NCBI GenBank assembly: GCA_014526335.1
Contig: JACTAT010000043.1
Location: 83,168 to 147,167, forward strand
Length of the DNA: 64,000 nt
Reading direction: 5' to 3'
Source: Chrysaora quinquecirrha
Lineage: Eukaryota > Cnidaria > Scyphozoa > Semaeostomeae > Pelagiidae
Position numbers and translations under genes: made by a program
The notes under the pieces: model-generated
Told to the model about the DNA's origin: nothing
The model's input: the letters and a program-made list of their open reading frames with translations, nothing else
The model's database searches: none
Shown: piece after piece, positions 1 through 11,756 of the stretch
How positions within the stretch are numbered: the stretch's first letter is position 1
Layout: each line of letters opens with the position of its first letter

Positions 1-404
1 GTTGGAATACCGAGTTTCATGCTGATATCATAATTTGAACGGTATTTACAGTAAGAGCCCTTTGTCATTTAGGGAATTTATGTTGGCATATTTTTGTTCA
101 AGAAAGAAAAATTAATTTATTTCTTTCTTCAGAAAAAGGGGGCACGTCATTAGGAAATGAAATTCGTTTTCAACTAAGAGTCGGATTTAGATAAACAAAA
201 GAAACATACTCTCTCTTCTTTTAGGACAGGGGTTTTTCAGTATCCTCCTGTCTCTATGTGTAAACTGTGTGAACTAAGTTTAAGCTTCGATAGGACAGCT
301 TCTATTTTCTAAATCAGAGACAAAATCTAGATAGTTTTTCAATGCAAAAGTCGATTTACATAACCCATAAGTACAAAGTTTTCTCTCATTGCTAACATGA
401 CTTT

Positions 405-485
405 CAAGTATTATCATTATATCCGATAGAATGATATAATGATATCAAGTTTTATCATTATATCATTATATCATTATATCCGATA
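405..485. repeat. short AT-rich direct repeats (ATTATATC-type)
   Basis: Several near-identical copies of an ATCATTATATC motif follow one another here. I see no gene in the surrounding first 900 bases. Confidence 0.5.
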
Positions 486-944
486 CAAACTGATCTCCAC
501 TTTCGATTTAATCGTGGAAACATTATTGGAATCATGAATATAATAAAATGATACACGATGTTTCGCACGTCAAACCCAGGTTTCAATGCCCGATTCATGG
601 TCCTTTATTGACATGAGAAGAGCTTTATTTGCGTAACGCTGAGAATTTAGATTATTTAATCATAGTTTCTACCTGTCTCATATTTAACATAGAAACCCTT
701 CCTAACTCTGCGCATACTGCACCGAAACAAGTTAAAGATTTAACAACCAGTATATATTTACACGCATGAAGATGTAGTTTTCCAATTCCGCCATTTCTTT
801 GCCCACATACTAAATTAGCGTAAATTAATATAGGAGTTATCGACCTATCAAATAAGAATGAGAAGTGTCTCGGGCTAAAACCGTCGCAATCTATACATTT
901 TGAGATAAGAACAGAATACGAATTTTTTGCCTATTCCTTCACTA

Positions 945-1358
945 CAGTATAACGGTGTTGTTATTAAAGGAGCGATTAGATTTGAATGTGACCCAAAGAT
1001 ACTTATAGGAATCGTAAATTTCCACACCTTCACCACCTGTCTTCCACTCATATGTAGGAGGTTTACGATTCTTATTCTTAAAGAACACAATTCTTGTTTT
1101 ACACACATTCACAGTCATTTAACAGTTGTTCGTAAAGCAATTCAGCTCATCAAGTTGAGCCTGAAGACCATCTGCAGTACCAGAGAGAAAGATAAGGTCA
1201 TCTGCATACAGCAAAGTATTGATTTTCACATCAGCCAAAGAAACACCAGTAGAAGCTTCATTATTATAGCCATCTGAATCGTTAAAGAAAAGTGCAAAAT
1301 GCATAGGAACCCTGTCGAACACCACGTGTGCAATAAAAAAGTTCTGGGAGATTACCAT
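945..1358 (-). pseudogene. non-LTR retrotransposon reverse transcriptase fragment
   Basis: The minus-strand frame from 1358 to about 1119 reads into LLYADDLIFLSGTADGLQAQ, the catalytic YADD box of LINE reverse transcriptases and the segment after it. A stop follows, then the same frame continues with CKTRIVFF, WKTGGEGVEIYDSYKYL and VTFKSN, which match the stretch that follows the RT palm in LINE ORF2 proteins. Endonuclease, fingers and C-terminus are missing, so this is a dead internal fragment of roughly 135 codons. Recognition rests on the YADD box and the order of the following motifs; the LINE clade is not resolved. Confidence 0.8.
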
Positions 1359-1679
1359 TGCCTCTCACGCATGATTTTACATAATAGTACAGAGAACTTT
1401 ATAAACATTATTATTAACATTATCATTACGAGAACATGATTTTACATTAGAGTATTTCAACAGATGACCAAATTCCTTTGCTTGTGACACAAAATGCATT
1501 GAACGCAACTTATTAGTGTACACTTATATCAAGATTAGGAGAAAAACGTTTCGGACAATTTTTCATCAGTACAATATTTTATTTCACTAGATTTCCGGTC
1601 CATCAGTGTTTCACTCAGTTAACTATTTCAGGAATAGGGACGAATTGCTAGTGAAAATTGCTCGAATTGCACGTCAAAA

Positions 1680-2812
1680 CTGCTCTTTCCGTCTTTGTGG
1701 CTCCATTCAGGTGAAAAAAGACAAAAAACGAATGTCGTCAGATTTTCATTAAAATTGGTACACTATGTAATTTTGACACGTAGAATTCGAACATGATGAA
1801 ATTGTTGAGACATTTCTTGATTTTGGGGGCTTTAAGGGGGTTCGAAATTGGGGTTTCTACGGACAACAACGATTAAAAACGAAACTTGTCAGATTTTCAT
1901 GAAAATTGGTACACTGGGTAATTTTTACACGTAGAATTCGAATTAAATGAAATTTTTGAAAAATTGGATTAATCTCAGGGCTTCCAGGAAGGCGATTTCT
2001 GAAAAAACGAAACATAGAATTCCTCTTTTGATACCTGGGGATATTTGTAGAAAAGACAAATATAGACCAATTTGTAGGAAGTGAGATCTTCATAATTAAA
2101 ATGATAGCTTTGAAAAAAGCTGTTTTTTGTTTTATCTTCTTTTTGACTTTGTTGCAGAGTAGAACTGCTTTGAGGAACTAGAAATCATCTTGATCTTGAG
2201 ACTGGCTGCTTGGTAGGTCATATTCTCGCTTAACATGGTACTCATTCCGGCATTTTCGTCCAGTAGCCTTTGGTTCAGAGGGGACAAGAGGATCGCCAGG
2301 GCTGGAGCATTGGTCCCCCTTGAAGGATATTTTTTTGTTGCATATTTTGCACCTCATGCGGCATCTCTTACTTTATGTTTCGTCGGCGGAGATCCTAATC
2401 AGCTTATGGTGACCTTTTCTTGTTGACATCAGTGTAACAGATAGCATTCTACGGTGGTTTCTCAGTTCATTCCCAGGCTAGTGCAGAATCTCATCCCAGC
2501 CATTTGTTTTCTTGAAAATTTGGCTAAAATTTCATCAGATTCCAATTCTACGTGACAAAATTATCCAGCGCACCTATTTTCATGAGAATCTGACAACTTT
2601 TTCATCGATGTTGCCGTTAGAAACCCGAAATTCCAACCCCCTAAACCCCCTAGAATCGAAGAACATTCGCTAAAAATTTCATGAGATTCGAATTCTACGT
2701 GTCAAAATTACACATTGTAGTAATTTTCATGAAAATCTGACAACTTTCGCTTTTCGGCTGTCTTTAGCTGAATTGTGATCGAGTGGACCCACAAAGACGG
2801 AAAGGGTTTAAG
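1680..2812. mobile_element. non-autonomous element with long nested inverted repeats
   Basis: The segment from about 1681 to 1830 (TTTCCGTCTTTGTGG, then TCAGATTTTCAT, then GACACGTAGAATTCGAA) reappears in inverse orientation at about 2640-2810 (GAATTCTACGTGTCAAAA, then CCACAAAGACGGAAA). A second diverged copy of the same module sits just inside each arm (about 1875-1965 and 2511-2600), so the structure is a nested palindrome around a unique core near 2100-2500. There is no credible coding frame inside. I infer a MITE or foldback element; no clear target duplication was found. Confidence 0.6.
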
Positions 2813-3600
2813 GAATTTGTCGAAGGTTTGGTTTAATTTATTAAAGATTTGGAAATTCCTTTTCCTGAGGTTTGATCCTTGGAATCTTCTCCATTAAAAC
2901 TTAATTTACCAATTAAAAATTTATTTCACAATTTTATGGACAGAGAGTATGCCCTTCTATTTAAGCTTCATACCATTTTCATAAGACTTTATTTCTTCAT
3001 TGCTCAGATGTTTTGGGAGAATCTTTTGATCCCTGAATACCAGCCGCTTATCCATTGTTTCAAAAAAGAGTTTTGCTTGAATAAAAGATAAAACGAGCTT
3101 AACTTCAGCGAACGAAAATCAAAAGACACAGAAAAAGAAGGTTCTGTCGTTTAAGATACAATTGCAAGAACCAAATCATTTAAACTGATCTTGAAATTCC
3201 TGCTAGATCTTCTAGTGTATTCAAGAATGGTCACCTAAGCTATCGCAGGAGTGAGTGATTTTGTCTACTTGGTTTGTTAGCCCTCTTGCCAGAGGGCCCA
3301 GAATCAACTTAAAAAAACAATTAACTTCAAAAAACTTTTACGGAAAAACAGCTACAAACAGGCAAACAGCTACAGCGACAAACAGTCAAAATATTTGTGC
3401 CGCAGGTAGTCATGCAACGGCACCGAAAACCCATCATTTATTAGGGGAAAATGACTTGGTTTACAATATCCTGCCACATTTTTTCCTTTTAAAAAGCGCC
3501 CACCAATGCTTTACCGTTGCTTCACGTCATCAAGTTACCGATGGAGAATTATCCCGTCCCGTCTATATTCAGGGAGAAGAAGTTGGGGGCAAACTTTGAG
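2813..3600. other. no recognisable gene
   Basis: Only short open frames without familiar motifs occur here, including one of 114 codons at 3255-3599. Composition is ordinary AT-rich intergenic DNA and I see no repeat structure. Confidence 0.5.
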
Positions 3601-3604
3601 CTCC

Positions 3605-3890
3605 TAAGGGTATGATGATGTTCAGAACTGCAATTATAGTGGTGTTAATTACTTTCATATTGATGAAGATATTGATGATGTTGATGATGATGCTAGTAAT
3701 CATGAGCATGGTTAGGATCATCATGATAATGGTGACAAGAATTGCTTGATTCATCGATGACAATGATGATGATGAAAATTATAAAGATGATGATAATGCT
3801 GATGGTTGTGGTCTTGGTGATGATGATGCTGAATATAAAGATGACGTTAATGATGACGATGATGATGATAATGAAGAAGAAAATTATGAA
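3605..3890. repeat. imperfect GAT/ATG trinucleotide microsatellite
   Basis: The stretch is dominated by GAT/GATGAT units with interruptions. It gives spurious open frames of polar or isoleucine-rich peptides on both strands. It is one of three such tracts in the window (also 6903-7310 and 16066-16340). Confidence 0.8.
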
Positions 3891-3899
3891 ATTCATTTG

Positions 3900-5350
3900 T
3901 TAACTCTTAAATCTCTATACAACTCTAACTTTTTTGTTTCTTCTTAACAGTTCAGAAATTTGTTCAATAACACTAAACATTAAACCCCATCTTGACCCCC
4001 TTGCCAGTGTTTTTGTTTCCTTCTGACGCTGTCAGCTACCTATGAAAAGCTAAAACTGTTTAGGAAGTTCCCTTTCACTTTCTCAAAAAGTTGGCAGTGT
4101 TGAACTGTGCTCATTCGACTAGGCTGGTCCAACGAAAACGGAACGCAGGTAATTAATAATGTAAGAAAACAGGCTTAACAGTTCCGAAAGGGACATGCTC
4201 AAATTATTTATTTCTAGGCATTTATTGGTTTCCTATTGCCAACAAAGAACTTTAATTACCTACTTTTAATAATAACATCCTCCGAGGTGAAACATGAGGT
4301 GCAATACTCAACAACAGGAATTGTGAATACTGGATATAGGAAACGAATGCCAAGTACCCTCTAAAAGAACAAAGTAAAGACAAGAAGTTAAACATCTCAA
4401 GTACAGAGATTTTGAAAGAATTCAATAATAATTTGTTGACAAACATAAAAAAAAAGAATTAATGACTTGTTGCGTCAAAGTAAATCTACTGATATAAAAG
4501 TGGCGAACGCCAAGGGCTTGCGCAGTCTAAAAATAAAGTATTGTCTCTTAGTAATGAAAAATAAACTGCTTCTTTGGTGCATGAGGAAAAACCATTGGCG
4601 TGACAAACTAGCATTAAAACTTAAAGCAATCGAATAGGCTATTTTTAAAATGAAAAACCTCAGATCCGTTTATTTACTTTATTATTTTGACGTACAAATA
4701 TGAACTCGTACACACCTCGGAGAAGAGAGCGTCTTTTGAAAACGCTTCAAGTCGCAACGTCATTGTGTTGGAGCCAACTATTGTCTGGCTACTACAACTT
4801 GAGGTTATTTCTGTAAAAAAAAAAAATGCATTTATGCGTGAAGACACACTTGTAGGAGTAAAAGATTTCTTTCGTTTGAAAATAAGCATTATTGATCATT
4901 TGATTTTCAATCACATAAGATAAAACAGTAACCAGCTATGAAGGAGTAAACTTCTGCATATAGGGGTACTAAAACGGTGAAACGATTAGCGAAAATTTTG
5001 TACGGATTTTTGAGATGGTTGTGCGAGCTTCCGAGACGCAATTTCCCCAGGATTCGGCCGCCCATGGAGTAGGCAAGCCATCGCCCTTTCGTTTCTCATT
5101 CGAAGGGATTATCGAAATCTGAAACATGCGGAAATAGCTCTGTCGGTAAGGCGTCCTGTTTCGTGTTGTAGATTGTGGGAGACAGGAGAGGAGAGAATCG
5201 TTTTCCGTAAGAATTTTTCATTTCTGTTGTTTTCGTGGTGGAAATGCTTTTCGGAGGACAAGGAGACGTCTCAATCACTAAAACTTGCTTCAGAATTATT
5301 TTAAAATTCGTTTGGTGTTAATATTTTTTCAACCAAAGTTCCTCAAATCC
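3900..5350. other. no recognisable gene
   Basis: AT-rich DNA with short frames only. A small patch near 5060-5100 (GTAGGCAAGCCATCGCCCTT, then TCG) resembles a patch at 17925-17955, suggesting a shared degraded repeat. Confidence 0.4.
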
Positions 5351-5625
5351 TATATTACTAATATGCAGTTATGCAAATCAGGTTGGCCCATTGTTATGGC
5401 CCGTTGTTCGATTACACAAGAAAGGCTTTTTCCCTGGGCCACCCAGAGATGCGCGTCTTTCTTTAATCGATCCCGTTTCTGGCCGGACACTGTTTAAAGA
5501 TTTTGCTAAGCGTTTTGAAACCTATAAGTTGGTTAAAAGTTCGATTTTCTCTCGGCTCAAAAAAGTTTTGATTTTGATGGCGGCCATCTATTATGTTCTT
5601 TTCACTACACGTACATTGAATCTTT
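5351..5625. repeat. dispersed 270-bp repeat, copy A
   Basis: From TATTACTAATA through TTGTTATGGCCC, GATTACACAAGAAAGGCTTT and GTTTTGATTTTGATGGCGG this segment is about 90% identical by eye to 7852-8121 in the same orientation. Both copies keep an open frame of more than 75 codons, but most differences change the amino acid, so I do not call it a gene. Confidence 0.75.
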
Positions 5626-6509
5626 TGCGTGCAACTCTCAGGGGTTTATTAAATGACTTGCGGCTTTAAAAGCCTGGATTCCATATGAAATCTTAACTGT
5701 CGTACGACTATCGCACAATCGTGAGGCGTGAGAATTTCCTTTCGTACGATTATCACACGACCATAAATACAAATGGTGACATTTTGGTCGTGGCAGAGCC
5801 TTCACGATTATATTACTACGATTTAGTTGTGATGAGTCTTTCTTACAAGATATTTTGAGATATCAAAATGAAACATGCTTTCCAGACAATGGATACCTTT
5901 CCCAACGGTATATTTATTGGCAGCGTGCGATTGTGTCTTATCTCTCAACTTCACGCTCAAGTACAATACTAAAGTACTGTTGTGAACAAAACAGGCTTTT
6001 CCGACTGCAGCGATTTAACAGCTTTTTATGTCAACAAAAGTCCCAAGACGAAAGTAGAATTTTAGAGTTAAGAATGAAATTTCAAAGAACATAAGAATTT
6101 CTGGTAATTTTTCAAGGATTTTCTGCCACTAAATAAATGATTCGAGGTAAATTGGACATTTCTGGGTGGTTTTGGGTGCTGTTCATCAAGTTATAGTTCG
6201 TTTTGAGTGCTTTTGGCTGGTTTTGGGCAATTTTGGGTTATCTCGCGTTTTCAGAAAGTACATTTTCACGTTTTCAGGGGTCAGCAGGTGACTGTAATTT
6301 ATTTTAGAATCTTACTCATATTCTTTACGTTTTCAAGATGAGTTCTTGCTTTGATTACTTCCAGAAATCGCCACGCTAAACTTTGTGTTTTACTGTTACA
6401 ATGCATGCCAAACACTATTAAGAGGCCATAAGTTTTAAAGTTTACCAGTTGAATGTTCCTTTGAAAATTCAAAGCACAAACACACAAAATGAAAATCGTT
6501 CCGATATAG
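5626..6509. other. no recognisable gene
   Basis: Unannotated AT-rich DNA. Near 5700-5780 a motif TCGTACGA followed by TATC and CAC occurs twice. Around 6130-6240 there is a run of GGTTTTGGG-like phrases. Neither is interpretable. Confidence 0.4.
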
Positions 6510-7017
6510 TGAGATATTTATTTTTTTTGAAGGACATTTAGAATTGAAGTTTGCGGCGAGATAGGGATAGGATTTTGGAATGTACGCAGCAGTAATAGTA
6601 ATTTTTGCGTCTTAAGTTGACACAAAATCGTTTGGATTATTCTCAGTAGATCTGAAAATTCGGTGGCAAAAAATTTCATTGAGCATTTACCATCGAACTG
6701 TTTGACTTTCATTTATAGGCTGTTAATAATAGGATTTTCTTTTGAATGAGACAGGGCGTAAAAACGCTTTGTTGCATTAGATTTCAAGTTGGTGGAACAC
6801 AGTCAGAAATACCCTTAACCTCCGTGACTCATTGGCTCACTATCCCATGCAAGGTTTTGTTTTATAAAGTATGGCTGATATTTGACCTTCAACTTTCATA
6901 TTATAATGATGATGATGATTATGATGCTGATGTCATGAAGATAATGATAGTTGTGATGATGATGATTATTATAATTATTATCATTATGATTTTGATGGCA
7001 TGATGAAATTTGATGGC

Positions 7018-7061
<44 letters not shown>

Positions 7062-7202
7062 CTGGTGATGGTGATGATTAGGATTATGATGATGATTATG
7101 ATTATGATGATGGGAATGATAATGATGATTATGATTCTCATGGTGTTTATAATGTTATGGTTGATGATGGCGATAATGATAATTTTGATGGTGATGATAA
7201 CT

Positions 7203-7292
<90 letters not shown>

Positions 7293-7497
7293 GTGATGAT
7301 GATAATTATGAAGATGACAACGGCTATGCTATGGAATAAATATTTTGGTTCCCTGAGAGAAATCGATTTCTCGCAGAGTCTACTGCTATAAATTTGTTAT
7401 CATTATGACGCTCAGGATGTTCTTATTTTGTCCAGAATTTAATACCCTTTTATCAATTCACTTATGTGTTTACTGTACCATTACAAGTAGACTAGCT
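6510..7497. repeat. repeat body with pure (GAT)n tract, copy 1
   Basis: The upstream part (6510-6890, with GGAACACAGTCAGAAATA and TTGGCTCACTAT) matches 15845-16075, where the corresponding phrases are GAGCACAGTCAGAGATA and TTGCTCACTAT. A GAT/ATG tract follows at 6903-7310, including uninterrupted GAT runs at about 7018-7060 and 7201-7290. The frames encoding poly-D, poly-M and poly-I on the two strands are artefacts of the microsatellite. Confidence 0.7.
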
Positions 7498-7847
7498 TTT
7501 TAACTTGACGCCATGAAGCGAGCTTCTTGACACCTGATGCGGTGAGTTTCTATGACACCCGCGATGCGTGTGAAAATTAGTACCAGTTTAGCCTTGGAAA
7601 GACAAGATACCACTCAGCTGCCTTTTAACTTGCTGCCTTTAACTTGCAGCCTTCTGAACTTTCGCTAGAGTCCGGGGAGGTTAGCTCCCCATGGCATCCC
7701 ACAACCTCCCCGGACTCTAGCGAAAGCTGAGTGGTATCTTTGCTTTCCAAGGCTAAACTGGTACTAATATTCACACGCATCGCGGTGTCATAGAAACTCA
7801 CCGCATCGCGGGGTGTCAGTTGCCCGCATCGCGGGCGTCAAGTTAAA
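7498..7847. mobile_element. foldback element, copy 1
   Basis: An almost continuous palindrome of 350 bp. The outer arms are TTTAACTTGACGCC and GGGCGTCAAGTTAAA. The inner arms are AGTACCAGTTTAGCCTTGG and CCAAGGCTAAACTGGTACT, and GAGTCCGGGGAGG faces CCTCCCCGGACTC around the centre CCATGGCATCCC. It has no coding frame. A related element with the same ends and centre but different intermediate arms lies at 16511-16840. Confidence 0.85.
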
Positions 7848-7851
7848 TCTC

Positions 7852-8121
7852 TATTACTAATATTCCTATATGCAAATCAGGTTGCCCCATTGTTATGGCC
7901 CATTGTTCGATTACACAAGAAAGGCTTTTTCGCTGGGCCACCTAGAGATGCGCTTTTTTCTTTAATCGATCCCGTTTCTAGCCGGACCCTGTTTAAAGAT
8001 TTTGCTAAGCGTTTTGAAACCTATAAGTTGGTTAAAATTTCGATTTTCTCTCGGCTCGAAAAAGTTTTGATTTTGATGGCGGCCATCTATTGTGTTCCTT
8101 TCACTGCACGCACGGTGATTC
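7852..8121. repeat. dispersed 270-bp repeat, copy B
   Basis: Second copy of the segment at 5351-5625, same orientation, beginning only a few bases after the foldback element ends. Identity fades near 8120, after which the sequence is unrelated. Confidence 0.75.
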
Positions 8122-8327
8122 TTTTGTCCTGCGGAAGTTTTTCTCCTAATTGCTCAGTTAATGTTGACATGAGCTGAAATTTAGGGCCAGCCTACTGAGA
8201 AGGTGGAAGTGTAGTATAACGTGGCAAGGAGCCGCCAAGAGTCCTCAGTTTGCAGCGGCATTACCTGCGAGCCGTACTCCCATGGCCACAGAGGGAAAAT
8301 TATATGTACGAAGTTTAAAGTCTTGAA

Positions 8328-9199
8328 GCTATGTTATTTGACCAACCTACAACCTACAACCTACGAGTTAGAGCGCATGCACGGAAAATAACAAAGCCTA
8401 GCGTAGTGACGTACAACGTAAGAGTAACGGCGTGTAGCTATGTTATTTGACCAACCTACAACCTACAACCTACGAGTTAGAGCGCATACACGAACAATAA
8501 CAAGTCGTTCCGTGGTGACGTAGAACGTGAGAGTGAAGCCTTGAAGCTATGTTATTTGACCAACCTACAACCTACAACCAACGAGTTAGAGCGCATGCAC
8601 GGAAAATAACAAGTCGTGCCGTGGTGACGTAGAACGTGAGAGTGAAGCCTTGAAGCTATGTTATTTGACCAACCTACAACCTACAACCAACGAGTTAGAG
8701 CGCATGCACGGAAAATAACAAGTCGTTCCGTGGTGACGTAGAACGTGAGAGTGAAGGCTTCTAGCTATGTTATTTGACCAACCTACAACCTACAACCAAC
8801 GAGTTAGAGCGCATGCACGGAAAATAACAAGTCGTTCCGTGGTGACGTAGAACGTGAGAGTGAAGCCTTGAGGCTATGTTATTTGACCAACCTACAACCT
8901 ACAACCAACGAGTTAGAGCGCATGCACGGAAAATAACACGTCGTTCCGTGGTGACGTAGAACGTGAGAGTGAAGCCTTGAAGCTATGTTATTTGACCAAC
9001 CTACAACCTACAACCAACGAGTTAGAGCGCATGCACGGAAAATAACAAGTCGTTCCGTGGTGACGTACAACGTGAGAGTGAAGCCTTGAAGCTATGTTAT
9101 TTGACCAACCTACAACCTACAACCAACGAGTTACAGCGCATGCACGGAAAATAACAAAGCTTTGGGTCGTGACGTAGAACGTAAAGGCCTTCTGAGTCT
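8328..9199. repeat. 109-bp tandem satellite, eight units
   Basis: The phrase GCTATGTTATTTGACCAACC starts at 8328, 8437, 8546, 8655, 8764, 8873, 8982 and 9091, an exact 109-bp period with no length variation. Each unit also carries ACAACCTACAACC, GAGTTAGAGCGCATGCACGG and GTGACGTAGAACGT. The first two units differ most from the rest. The array ends in a degraded ninth start near 9200. Confidence 0.97.
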
Positions 9200-9720
9200 A
9201 TGTTTTCATGGCATGTTCCCACGGGAACCAACAACATATTACAATACAATTTCCAACGTCACATGGCAAATGGCATACGGATTACGGAAGGTAAAGATGG
9301 AGATAAGTGACACAGTCAAGGCAATGGATATGGCGAAGTGGGCATCTGGTGAATTGCTGTGGGTCAAGGTCGACAAGAGAATGTGCCTTCGGAGGCTTGT
9401 CTTACAACCCACGAGATGGTGTTGTTTCTACAAGGTGAGTCACCAATCTGTCTGCTCCAATAAAATGTAGCTACATAGATAGGCCTATTTCCATGTATGG
9501 GCGGCCACCGACCGAGGGACTTAGGAAGAGACTAGGACATGTTCTCCGTTGCGGGGTGTACTCTGCAGTACTACATGGTAGTTATGAACAGGAGCCATTT
9601 GTTGCTATAGTGGTGTAGCCGTTCTAATGAGGAGGTCACGTTATGGGTTCGTGTTATTTCTTATTATGCAGTAGTAGATAGATATAATATCAAAGATGGG
9701 GAGGTTGGGCTATTTAGGGT
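9200..9720. other. region with one unassigned 102-codon frame
   Basis: A plus-strand frame at 9162-9470 starts inside the last satellite unit and encodes a basic peptide without recognised motifs. A donor-like AAG/GTGAGT occurs at about 9432. I cannot support a function and rate it a likely chance frame. Confidence 0.3.
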
Positions 9721-9734
9721 TACGGGTTTGAGGC

Positions 9735-10740
9735 ATTTTGCTGATGTAAATATGTGTTCCTGCCCCTCTGATAAACGGGGCTGTCATGGGTTGGGGTTAT
9801 TGTGTTTTTCCCCTTCTAATCAACGGGGATATCATGGGTTGCGTGTATGGTGTTCTTGATCTTCTGATAAACGGGTGATGTCATGTGTTGGGCTTATCGT
9901 GTTGTTGCCCTTCTCATAAGCGGGGATGTGATGGCTTGGGCTTATTGTGTTCATGCCCTTCTGATAAACAGGCAATGTCATGGGTTGGGGTTATTGTGTT
10001 CTTGCCCTTCCGATAAACGGGCAATGTTGTGGGTTGGGGTTATTGTGTTCTTGCCCTTCTGATAGACGGGCAATGTCGTGGGTTGGGGTTATTGTGTTCC
10101 TGCCCTTCCGATAAACGGGCAATGTCATGGGTTGGGGTTATTGTGTTCTTGCCCGTCTTATAAACGGGTAATGTTGTGGGTTGGGGTTATTGTTTTCTTG
10201 CCGTTGTCTCCATGTCCTTCTGATAAACGGGCAATGTCATGGGTTGGGCTTATTGTATTCGTGCCCTTCTGATAAACGGGCGATGTTGTGGGTGGGGCTT
10301 ATTGTGTTCTTGCCCTTCTAATAAACGGGATGTGATGGGGTGGTGTTTTGTGTTGTTGCCTTTATAATAAACGGGGATGTTATGGCTTGGACTTATCGTG
10401 TTCATGCCCTTCTGATAAACGGGCAATGTCATGGGTTGGGGTTATTGTGTTCATGCCCTTCTGATAAACGGGCAATGTCATGGGTTGGGGTTATTGTGTT
10501 CTTGCCCTTCTGATAAACGGGTAATGTTGTGGGTTGGGGTTATTGTTTTCTTGCCGTTGTGTTCATGCCCTTCTGATAAACGGGCAATGTCATGGGTTGG
10601 GCTGGGCTTATTGTATTCGTGCCTTTCTGATAAACGGGCAATGTTGTGGGTCGGGCTTATTGTGTTTTTGCCCTTCTGATAAACGGGGATGTGATGGGGT
10701 GGTGTTTTTGTGTTGTTGCCTTTATAATAAACGGGGGAGA
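9735..10740. repeat. 49-bp minisatellite with higher-order repeat
   Basis: About twenty diverged units built on CTTCTGATAAACGGGCAATG followed by GGGTTGGGGTTATTGTGTTC. Successive GATAAAC positions (9963, 10012, 10061, 10110) give a 49-bp period. A multi-unit block beginning GTAATGTTGTGGG at 10168 recurs at 10521, a higher-order period of about 353 bp. Open frames here merely translate the repeat. Confidence 0.93.
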
Positions 10741-11100
10741 AACCAAGATTTAATTTATCACACAATAATTCACATTGTATCATACAACCATCAACCTATT
10801 AAGATCATTGTAAGTGTAAACAATGGTAACATTTTAAGGCACACTATTTCCAAAAATAACCTATAAAATAACATAGAAACCAAGATTCCTTTTATAGAAC
10901 ATTAATTAACATTGTCTAATACAAGCAGCTTAGGATGATTGTAAATAGTGTAAAGAATATTAACATTTCACAGGACACTATCTCCAACACCAGGGGGGCA
11001 TAGAAATTTTGCAGCACTTGATGCAGTTTACAAAACAAGCATGCTGCATCAAGACAAGCTAATATGATGGGAAAGAGCTTTCATGTGCATAAAACCCACC
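10741..11100. other. no recognisable gene
   Basis: AT-rich DNA with a weak internal duplication (AACCAAGATT with a CATTGT phrase near 10745 and 10880). Nothing coding is visible. Confidence 0.4.
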
Positions 11101-11465
11101 TCTCTCATTTGATCTAAACCATCTTCGTGTTTTCATGCAAGGGGGGTGTGCACAAAAAATGACCACAGAGCAACGAAAAGTCATTCATGAGATATCTAAT
11201 TTTCAAGGAGGAAATACAAGCAGACAGGCATGCTGATTATCTCGGGCATGCAAGTGAAAGGTAACTGATTGTTGCAAAGAATGGTTTCCTCTCTCATTTG
11301 ATCTAAACCAGCTTTGTGTTTTCATGCAAGGGGGGTGTGCACAAAAAATGACCACAGAGCACACAAAGTCATTCATGAGATATCTAATTTTCGAGGTGGA
11401 AATACGAGCAGACAGCCATGCTGATTATCTCAGACATGCAAGTGAAAGGTGTCCCCAAATTGATG
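11101..11465. repeat. 189-bp tandem duplication
   Basis: The block starting TCTCTCATTTGATCTAAACC at 11101 repeats from 11290, including CATGCAAGGGGGGTGTGCAC and GTCATTCATGAGATATCTAA. The second copy sits at the start of a 74-codon frame (11324-11548); the first copy is frame-shifted relative to it. No protein family was recognised. Confidence 0.85.
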
Positions 11466-11756
11466 GTCCTCACAGAGCATACATGTGTAACAACCCAGTA
11501 CAGATGTATTATCTTACAATGTATGTAATACTCTGCACACATTTGTAATCTCTAGCTGTACTTGAGTAGCCTGGATCAGCTGCCCCCATCCTAACCTACA
11601 TGCAAGGGTGAATGTAAATATAGAGCTAGCCTAAGTTACTCTAACTGATTCACTGAATGACTGAATAAGGACCTTCAAATGCACCATGGAATAAAAGCAC
11701 ATGAATTATACAGATATGAAGATATCATGAAGAATATTATAATTTGTCCATAAATA

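Noticed and set aside
6896..7391. Poly-aspartate, poly-methionine and poly-isoleucine open frames on both strands
   Set aside because: They are translations of the GAT/ATG microsatellite and have no non-repetitive coding segment. The same applies at 3569-3896 and 16046-16381.
9162..9470. 102-codon frame with a donor-like site
   Set aside because: It starts inside a satellite unit and shows no family motif; a chance frame is more likely.
8328..10740. CRISPR-like regular arrays
   Set aside because: Units are contiguous tandem repeats without unique spacers, and the DNA is eukaryotic.
10078..10866. Several 60-110 codon frames with repeated cysteine-rich peptides
   Set aside because: All follow the 49-bp minisatellite period and change frame with it, so they are repeat artefacts.
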